Source: Nostoc sp. FACHB-152
GTDB taxonomy: Bacteria; Cyanobacteriota; Cyanobacteriia; Cyanobacteriales; Nostocaceae
Direction: 5' to 3'
NCBI RefSeq assembly: GCF_014697475.1
Contig: NZ_JACJRV010000005.1
Location: forward strand, 62,001-126,000
Length of the DNA stretch: 64,000 nt
The notes beneath the pieces were generated by a model, which was not told where the DNA came from, searched no databases, and saw only the letters and a list, made by a program, of their open reading frames with translations. Below, piece by piece: positions 59,401-64,000 of the stretch. Both the position numbers and the translations under genes were made by a program. Position 1 is the first letter of the stretch; every line of letters starts with the position of its first letter.

Positions 59401-62045
59401 AGTTCAGGGCTGTAGAGATTTAAGGCTATGGGTTCAAAGAAGTCGGAGGGGAGATTTATTTCACGCAGAGGCGCAGAGGCGCGGAGAGTTTGGAGAGGTT
59501 TTGCTTGTTCAACTACTGTATGTGTATCGGACATTAATAGAAAATTACTCTTAGATGCGGTTTGAGATGGAATATTGAATAACCAAGCATCATTTTTTTC
59601 TTGCTGAAATTTTTTACCAACACTAGTCAGAAAGTCTCTGGCTGGTTGGTTTTTCGGCGTAGGTATATACAAAAGTTGGACTCTTTCTAATCCTCTTTCT
59701 TGGGCGAGTTGTCCTAAATAGGACAGCATTTTATGCTCTACACCCCGACCAAGTACCCGACAACTCAACAAGAATGTGTCTATAACTAGAGCATTTTCTT
59801 CAACTGCAAACAACATCAGACCTACTAAGCCATAATCACCAAAGCGGTCTTTTACCTTAACTACACGACACTCTAATTTTCCTGAATTACAAAGTTGTTG
59901 AATTTCCGCCTCAGACCGTCGAATTGTTGTCAGGTTAAACTGATTAGTGCGCCCTGTAAGTTGAGCAACCCGCGAAAGTTGCTCGTTTTGCATGGGGTAA
60001 ATCTCAATTTCTAACTCCAGTTGGGCGAGGAAATCTGCAAAGGAAAGCGAATCCTGTTGTAAGCGTTGGCGTTGGATATTCTGTTGATAGAGATTGGTTC
60101 TTTGTTGGTCTTCTTGGGTAGCTTGGAGTTGGTCGAAAGCCCATGTATGTTGTAAAAATTGGGGGATGTGACTACACTCTTGGGGGAGTTGCAGAGTCAA
60201 GACTTCTGGACAGTTTGCTTTCACCTCTGCACATTCAACTGGGTTGTCATCAATGAAAATGAAACTATCTAAACCCAGTTGCAATTCGTTAGCTAAAAAC
60301 TTCAGATTCTCTGATTTCGATTCCCAGTTAATGCGCCAATTGACGAGATGATGACGCTTTAGCACCATATCTGGATGTTGGTCAAAGACTGCAAACACAT
60401 CTTCTTGTTGATTCTTACTACACAAACAAATCAACTTTCCGGCTGCTTGCTGTTCTACGATAAATTCTTGTAGCGCTCGATATGATGGGTCGATTTTTAC
60501 TCCTGCAACTCCATCTTCTCCACAAACACCACTCCATAAAGTATTGTCACAGTCAAGGGCAATCACTTTATAAGGAGAGTTTTTCAATGCAAATATCTTC
60601 CGCGCTAGCATGGTTCCCAAGGCGCAGAAAAAGGTTGGAGTGTAAGGGATGTGTCCTAGTTCATCGCCGTAGGGGTCGTAGTAGTCCTCTACTGGATAGA
60701 TACTGGTCAATTCTTGAGTTTCGATCAGATACATCCCTCTAACATCTTTGAGATCGGCTACTAAAAGTTCCTGCATTCTCTCGTATACGCTGTTAGTTGC
60801 TGTATCAATATTTGGAGATGGAGGACATACACAAATCAAAGAGGAAATGGGCGATCGCATTGCTGCTGTTTTTAAGGCACTGCTAAAATCTTTAACGGTT
60901 TGCTCTAATTGCTCGGTGTTTTTGGTTTGCTGTAATTCTGGGTAGTTTTGGTTGTAGCGAGTCGCATAAATATTAAAGAGTCCCGAACCGTGTAGTAGAG
61001 ACTCTTCATCCACAACAAATTTAAAACCTTTATCTTCCAGCAAGCGCAAGACCTGTTTAATTGTAGTGCCTTCTTGGTCATGCACCTCCATAACTATCTG
61101 TTTAATCAGAGGCCAGTGATTGTCTTTTATCCCTTGGAGAATAGCTAACTCGCTTTTTTCTGCATCTAGCTTCAGTAAATCAATCTTTTCAATTTGATAT
61201 TCTTCGATAATTTCAGAAAGCGTCCGCAGTTGAGCCTGATAAGTTTCTTTATCTAATCTATCTTTAATAAATTCATCGGCCAAACGCTCTAATGTCTCTT
61301 CATCTAAAGAATTATCGCGTTGCAGCATATTTATAATGACTGAACGAATAGCTTTTTCGTCTTGCTCTGCATCAGCTGCAAAACTGGAGAAAACTGAAGA
61401 ACGTGGGTAAAAAGTGAAGGTTTCTTCTCTAGATTCGCCACCCAATCCGCAGTTAAAAAGATGCGTATTTTGACAATAAAGCTTGGCGTTAGTCTGTAAT
61501 TTATCAAAGGCGTGCGGTGCAGGTTCAAAAGCATAAATAGTCCCTTTTGGGGACTTTTGTTGAGCAAATAAGGTGAATAATCCAATATTCGCTCCAACAT
61601 CGATGATGCAATCATCTTCATTAAAGACGATTCCATGCTTTAAATAGACGCGATCAACGAAGATTTCTTGATATAAATACTCAGTTTCGTACTGATTTAG
61701 GTGAGCAATTTCTATGTGATTGGGTAAGATGTGGCGTAAGCGATCGCTAAAAATTTCTTCTTTTAAAGAATCATCAGCCTTTAATTGTAGACGATTTTTA
61801 TTTGCTTCCCAATCCTCAAACCTCACTAAAACTACATTGACTCCATCATGATTATTAGCTAAAAGGCTGACTGGATTTAGCAGTTCTTGAAATACTTGGT
61901 TGTAAGGTGCAAACTCAATTGAATAAGGTATTCCTATTTCTTGAAGCCAATAACATAAGGAATCTTCAACTGGTTCGCTTGTAAATGTCGCCGTAATAAC
62001 AACTTTTTGCTGAGAGATTTGTTTTAATATTTTTTGTGCAGTCAT
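53472..62045 (-). CDS. Hybrid loading NRPS: FkbM-FkbH-PCP-sulfotransferase-C-A-PCP-E
   Basis: A 2,857-residue megasynthase. Domains: N-terminal region (1-140); FkbM-type methyltransferase (about 140-365, DVGANIGLFTLF); FkbH-type glyceryl transferase (about 395-830, DCDNT at 498-502); PCP1 (about 900-975, LGGDSI); sulfotransferase (about 1030-1310, RSGST and RHPLATMRSYEE for PAPS); C (about 1335-1780, HHIIGDG at 1471-1477); A (about 1800-2290); PCP2 (about 2335-2395, LGGDSI); E (about 2405-2845, HHLAVDG). The A-domain pocket by eye reads D-A-L-W-M-G-G-V-F, a hydrophobic type. I infer loading of D-glycerate from a phosphoglycerate, O-methylation and sulfation, then addition of a D-amino acid. 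It is the first gene of the run. Confidence 0.93.
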   Translation of the reverse strand: MTAQKILKQISQQKVVITATFTSEPVEDSLCYWLQEIGIPYSIEFAPYNQVFQELLNPVSLLANNHDGVNVVLVRFEDWEANKNRLQLKADDSLKEEIFSDRLRHILPNHIEIAHLNQYETEYLYQEIFVDRVYLKHGIVFNEDDCIIDVGANIGLFTLFAQQKSPKGTIYAFEPAPHAFDKLQTNAKLYCQNTHLFNCGLGGESREETFTFYPRSSVFSSFAADAEQDEKAIRSVIINMLQRDNSLDEETLERLADEFIKDRLDKETYQAQLRTLSEIIEEYQIEKIDLLKLDAEKSELAILQGIKDNHWPLIKQIVMEVHDQEGTTIKQVLRLLEDKGFKFVVDEESLLHGSGLFNIYATRYNQNYPELQQTKNTEQLEQTVKDFSSALKTAAMRSPISSLICVCPPSPNIDTATNSVYERMQELLVADLKDVRGMYLIETQELTSIYPVEDYYDPYGDELGHIPYTPTFFCALGTMLARKIFALKNSPYKVIALDCDNTLWSGVCGEDGVAGVKIDPSYRALQEFIVEQQAAGKLICLCSKNQQEDVFAVFDQHPDMVLKRHHLVNWRINWESKSENLKFLANELQLGLDSFIFIDDNPVECAEVKANCPEVLTLQLPQECSHIPQFLQHTWAFDQLQATQEDQQRTNLYQQNIQRQRLQQDSLSFADFLAQLELEIEIYPMQNEQLSRVAQLTGRTNQFNLTTIRRSEAEIQQLCNSGKLECRVVKVKDRFGDYGLVGLMLFAVEENALVIDTFLLSCRVLGRGVEHKMLSYLGQLAQERGLERVQLLYIPTPKNQPARDFLTSVGKKFQQEKNDAWLFNIPSQTASKSNFLLMSDTHTVVEQAKPLQTLRASAPLREINLPSDFFEPIALNLYSPELILKEITSRQQRQRSQLEIEFVAPRTPLEKAIANLYAEILKLDRVGINDNFFELGGDSIRGAILINKLQAQLNEIIHFVVLFDTKTVANLAAYIEENYPQTAAKLLGKETTAIIESSQERIDETKVLQMRCLIPSIAPPIDNDAEKNPPAIFILSPHRSGSTLLRVILGGNPQLFAPPELELLTFNTLGERKAAFSGRYSFWAEGTIRTIMQIKRCSPEDAIALMEELEAQNLTTKQFYRLIQQWLGDKILIDKTPSYSIDLETLKRAEINFQNPLYIHLIRHPLATMRSYEEARVEQTFPYKHPFNRRELAELVWLISHQNICQFLQEIPQQRQYRVKFEDIVIQPKTTVERLCQFLGVNFHPDMLQPYKEKKQRMTDGIYAQSRMVGDVKFHEHQTINPSTVNSWKQYYNNDFLSDVAWRLAESLGYGREEGTDNQINNRVIRQVRRGSKTESQTFPVSFAQQRLWVLAQLEPDNPFYNMFKAVRLDGRINIEVLEHSLNEIIRRHEILRTTFSSEEGTPVQIIAPHATMKLAVVDLQRFSGQAQLQQLQDVATQDQLQPFDLTKGLLLRVTLVQLESESYALLLTMHHIIGDGWSMGVFIKELSSLYRGFLAGDTSSLPELPIQYADFTIWQRQWLQGKALQTQVNYWKQQLADAPPLLELPTDRPRPSVQTFRGWCFSFQLDAELTASLKELSHKSGTTLFMTLMAAYATLLFRYSGQSDILLGTPIASRNQQEIEGLIGFFVNTLVMRTRLKGNPSFSELLIQVRSTCMDAYANQDVPFEQIVEALQIVRSLSHSPLFQVMFALQNAPMEQLETPELAVTPLHLDNVNAKVDLTLQMWEQGNCLQGFWQYNTDLFDEDRIARMSGHLQTLLAGIVANPQQSVGTLPLLTERERHQLLVEWNDTHLPYPDSKCIHEVFEEQVRQTPDAVAVVYEDESLTYRELNHRANQLAHYLQTLGVKPEVLVGICVERSLEMIIGILAINKAGGAYVPFDPAYPQERLAYMFQDTGVSVLLIQQQWMGLLPPNSAKVICLDTDQEIFAQYSQKNLKTEVTPDKLTHIMYTSGSTGIPKGVCIIHRNVVRLAKGTNYASLTPQEVFLQLGPLSFDASTLEIWPCLLNGAKLVLMPSQKPSLAELGEIIQRYQVSILWLTASLFHLMVDERLQDLQPVRQLMSGGDVLSVAHVQKVVRELKNCQFLNGYGPTENTVFTTCFPITADTQLEKSIPIGRVIGNTQVYILDSNLQPVPVGVWGEMCVGGAGLARGYWNRPELNQQKFIPNPFGHPDADRLYKTGDLVRYLPDGNIEFFSRIDNQVKIRGFRIELAEIEVVITQHPQVRDAVVIAREDKPGSKNLAAYVIPEGTKPSSSELRSFLQEKLPDYMVPASFTIMEALPITPNGKVDRRALPVPEFEFNDSTSLVAPRTDSEKILLQIWQDVLLLKQVCIHDNFFELGGDSIIGIQIIARANQAGLKLTPKQLFQHQTIAQLAAVAVKTTSQEAEQGLVTGIVPLTPIQHWFFERNLPEPHHFNQSVLLEVPPNIKPELLEKALQKLLYHHDALRLRYVQQAAQWQQCSVVDYRLSLVIADLSGLTPAEQTKAIESQADEIQRSLNLTDGPLLRVVLFNLGEFSPGRLLVVIHHLAVDGISWRILLEDLSQIYKQLDSGNSIQLPAKTTSFKDWAIRLHNYADDEELRTELDYWLNSMQFAVAPIPLDFPAIASANTVGSSRIVSVSLSVEQTRALLQDVPVAYNTQINDVLLTALVQSFAQWTGYESLLIELEGHGREDLFADVDLSRTVGWFTSIFPVCLTAGLYHPGEALKSVKEQLRRIPNRGIGYGILRYLSSDATIHKQLDLLPQAQVSFNYLGQFDQPHLASLGWKYAQESSGSIHSPKGQRRHLLNVSGLVIEGRLQLEWKYSSAFHHQSTVENLANNYVKTLEAIIDHCLLTEAGGYTPSDFPEVNFSQEALDELLAEIE
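59455..59492. repeat. Dispersed repeat inside the NRPS gene, in frame
   Basis: A near-consensus copy of the CACGCAGAGGCGCAGAGG repeat lies within the coding sequence and is translated as LRASAPLREINL (about residues 854-865), in the linker between the FkbH part and the first carrier protein. Its length keeps the frame. Confidence 0.85.
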
Positions 62046-62153
62046 ATACTTAATATTTAAAATATTTATCGTAATTAAGAACTATAATTTTTATTTATTT
62101 AGTGATTTTTGCAATTATCTAGTCAATAATCTCAGATTCATCAATAAAACACA

Positions 62154-62261
62154 ATGTCAGTTAAGACAGTTAAGAAGACAGTTACGAAGACAGTTAAGAC
62201 ATTTAAGACAGTTAAGAAGAAAGTTAAGACCGTTAAGATAAATAAAAAACTACTAAATTAA
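62154..62261 (+). repeat. GTTAAGACA tandem repeat; possible 35-codon lysine-rich ORF
   Basis: From 62157 to about 62237 the sequence is built from GTTAAGACA and GTTAAGAAG units. On the plus strand an ATG at 62154 opens a 35-codon frame of Val-Lys-Thr and Lys-Lys repeats (MSVKTVKKTVTK and on), ending at TAA 62259-62261. I see no ribosome binding site. It may be a simple repeat that happens to stay open, or a regulatory array upstream of the NRPS gene. Confidence 0.5.
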
Positions 62262-62407
62262 TTGGCTGATTTTGAGCAGCCTACATTAAAATCTCTAAAT
62301 TGAGATTTCAGATGTTTGACAACTGCGCGCAAACCGACGCATCATCTCCTGTAATATCATGTCCGACTAATCAGTTCTAGTTCGATACATCTGTGCAGAA
62401 ATGACAA

Positions 62408-62436
62408 AAGCCTCTCTCCTTGTGGGGTAGAGGCTT
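62408..62436 (-). terminator. Terminator-like hairpin after the porin gene
   Basis: AAGCCTCT (62408-62415) pairs with AGAGGCTT (62429-62436). On the minus strand the stem is followed by TTTGTCATTT. An overlapping alternative stem AGGCTT-CTA-AAGCCT (62431-62445) is followed by ATTTTTCATTTT on the plus strand, so the element may work in both directions. Confidence 0.6.
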
Positions 62437-62523
62437 CTAAAGCCTAATTTTTCATTTTAGTTAAGGATATTTCAGCCCATCTCCGCCTCAGAGAGGTTTG
62501 GGGAGAGGTTCATCGAACTCACG

Positions 62524-64000
62524 TTAAAACAGAAATGTACTGCGAATAATACCAATAGTAATTGGGTCACTGTCTGGTGTATGACCTGGTTCTAAGATAT
62601 GAATTATACCTGGTGTAATGCTAATGTTATCTGTAACCTGAAAACGGTAAAAAGCTTCAATTTGTGTTGTGCTTCCTGGTTGTCCTCCCGCACGTCCCAA
62701 ACCTGTATTGATAAAGTCAGGAACATTATTACCCACAGGTAGAGTGCTACTAGTAATTTTCGGGGGTTGTCCGATATAAATGCCGCCCAAGTTACCCTTA
62801 GCAAACAAATCAGGAAAATTCAAAAATACCATGTAATTCGTCGTTTCGACATGACCCGATCGCCCAGGAATATTTGATTTAGTATAGCCACCCCAAGCAC
62901 CTAAAGTCACACGGGGCGAAATTTGCCAATTGACGGTAGCACCATAAGCGTTAGTTTGTAAAGGTGCTGACTGGCCAGTAGTTTCGCTAGTCGCTGTTAA
63001 ACACTCATCACCCACAAAGGTCAACAAACAACCATCAGAAGCGTAATTGTTGACATAATACAAACTCACATCCACCGCATCAACGGGTGTTAAGAGCAAC
63101 TGTATGCCTGTTGTTGTATTGCCATCAAACAAACCATTGCGTCCATCAGGATCACCAGGAGTGTAACTAGAGTACAAAGCTTGCAAACTAGCACGTTTAG
63201 CAAATTGCCAATCGATCGCAATTCCACCATGACCAAAACCTATATTTAAGATAGGGTTTCTCTGAGCAAAGTAGGATAATGGGCCTGTAGCTCCACTTTC
63301 ATATCGGTTGGGGCCACGGAAAGCCGTTGTCATACTTACGCCTTCTGTTCCCACCATGAGAGCTAAGTTGTCCGTAACTAACCAGTGATAATTTAAGTCA
63401 GTGATAGTCAAGTTATCTGTGGGATATTCATAACCAAGCACAACGTCATTACTAAATCTCGGCTGTGTACTACCTTTTCCCTGTAACAAACCTGTATATA
63501 AATAACTGCGGGGCGTTAGTTGGCTGGTTAAAGATAGCAGTGATAAAGATATAACATTCGCGTTTGTGCCTGCATCTTCTGTATCTTTTACGCCATCTCT
63601 AGGATTAATATCAGCACGATTACCTGTCCGTCCTTGAACACCAACAACTGCTAGCCCACTCAGTTTAGTTGTAGGAGAAAATTGGTTAGCCTCGATTTCT
63701 GCGGTGCGTACTTCTAAGCTATCTATTCGCCCACGCAAAGTAGCTAATTCGCTGCTAAATTCTGTTTGCAGGCGTTGAATAGTAGCTAAATCTGCACGCG
63801 TTACTACTTCTGCTGTTGTTGCTGAAATGATTTGATTAATTTTGTCTAAACAAGCATTGACACCTGCGGCAAATTCATATCTGGAAATAGCGCGATCGCC
63901 CCGAAATTGGTTACTAGGATAACCAGCAATGCAGTTATAGCGTTCTACTAAAGATTGTAAAGCAGCAAAAGCCCAATCACTAGGTTGGACATCATTGAGT
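62524..64000 (-). CDS. Iron-uptake-type porin with SLH domain (5' end outside window)
   Basis: The last 492 codons of an outer-membrane porin; the start lies beyond 64000. The first visible part (LNDVQPSDWAFAALQSLVERY, GYPSNQFRGDRAISRYEFAAGVNACL) is an SLH domain that ties the protein to the cell wall. A coiled coil follows (TRADLATIQRLQTEFSSELATLRGRIDSL), then an OprB-type beta-barrel (about 400 residues) ending in a terminal Phe (STFLF). Such proteins are the main cyanobacterial porins, some linked to iron uptake. It is separated from the NRPS by a terminator. Confidence 0.92.
   Translation of the reverse strand, partial: LNDVQPSDWAFAALQSLVERYNCIAGYPSNQFRGDRAISRYEFAAGVNACLDKINQIISATTAEVVTRADLATIQRLQTEFSSELATLRGRIDSLEVRTAEIEANQFSPTTKLSGLAVVGVQGRTGNRADINPRDGVKDTEDAGTNANVISLSLLSLTSQLTPRSYLYTGLLQGKGSTQPRFSNDVVLGYEYPTDNLTITDLNYHWLVTDNLALMVGTEGVSMTTAFRGPNRYESGATGPLSYFAQRNPILNIGFGHGGIAIDWQFAKRASLQALYSSYTPGDPDGRNGLFDGNTTTGIQLLLTPVDAVDVSLYYVNNYASDGCLLTFVGDECLTATSETTGQSAPLQTNAYGATVNWQISPRVTLGAWGGYTKSNIPGRSGHVETTNYMVFLNFPDLFAKGNLGGIYIGQPPKITSSTLPVGNNVPDFINTGLGRAGGQPGSTTQIEAFYRFQVTDNISITPGIIHILEPGHTPDSDPITIGIIRSTFLF

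Larger units (their letters stand above)
62046..62523. promoter_or_regulatory. Non-coding region upstream of the NRPS gene
   Basis: About 480 bases between the megasynthase start and the porin stop, both on the minus strand. The part next to the NRPS (62046-62150) is very AT-rich and should hold its promoter; a TTGACT box occurs on the minus strand near 62120, but no matching -10 is clear. It also contains the tandem repeat at 62154-62261 and the terminator at 62408-62436. Confidence 0.5.

Noticed and set aside
53472-62045. Plus-strand frames inside the large NRPS gene
   Set aside because: They are antisense shadows of a long gene with clear domains throughout; none shows a recognisable protein family.

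Overview
The window is from a filamentous, probably heterocyst-forming cyanobacterium of the Nostoc type. The signs are many GCGATCGC (HIP1) octamers, short heptamer-type tandem repeats, an ssb-mreBCD block, a Mo-nitrogenase C-terminal-domain protein, an SLH/OprB-type porin, and a large NRPS cluster.

Region by region. Bases 1-9,050 are core genes: a SIMPL-domain protein, ssb, mreBCD, ribD, a small conserved protein, queD, tRNA-Ala(CGC), a HAD hydrolase and a methyltransferase. Bases 9,302-11,534 hold rtcB (RNA ligase), split by a 1,051-nt insertion that reads as a group I intron carrying a LAGLIDADG homing endonuclease. Bases 11,574-15,210 hold a long gene-poor stretch, a Mo-nitrogenase C-terminal-domain protein, a small cupin and a CRISPR array of 23 repeats with no cas genes in the window. 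A creatininase-family gene follows.

From about 16.2 kb to 62.0 kb nearly every gene is on the minus strand. This is a biosynthetic cluster of the aeruginosin superfamily. Read in transcription order, it starts with a 2,857-aa megasynthase (FkbM methyltransferase, FkbH glyceryl loading, carrier protein, sulfotransferase, then C-A-PCP-E). Next come a helical protein of possible isoprenoid-synthase type, a SnoaL/NTF2-like protein, APS kinase, a Rieske oxygenase overlapping a type 2 IPP isomerase, and an EamA permease. After these come AerD/BacA-, AerE/BacB- and AerF-like genes for the bicyclic proline surrogate (Choi/Abn-type), and a C-A-PCP-C-PCP NRPS without thioesterase. The tailoring and export genes follow: an SDR, a solute-binding lipoprotein, four paralogous 2OG-Fe(II) oxygenases, an MBOAT acyltransferase, three SGNH proteins, a methyltransferase, a carbamoyltransferase cassette in the order of saxitoxin sxtI-J-K-L, two six-bladed lectin-like propellers, a radical SAM protein, a GT4 glycosyltransferase, an MFS exporter and an ABC exporter.

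Taken together, I infer a glycosylated, carbamoylated and probably acylated aeruginosin. It would have a sulfated, O-methylated glyceryl cap, a D-amino acid and an amine terminus, close in logic to suomilide, banyaside or dysinosin. The product is inferred from domain content only. Beyond the cluster, 62.0-62.5 kb is non-coding with a lysine-codon tandem repeat, and an iron-uptake-type porin runs off the right edge.
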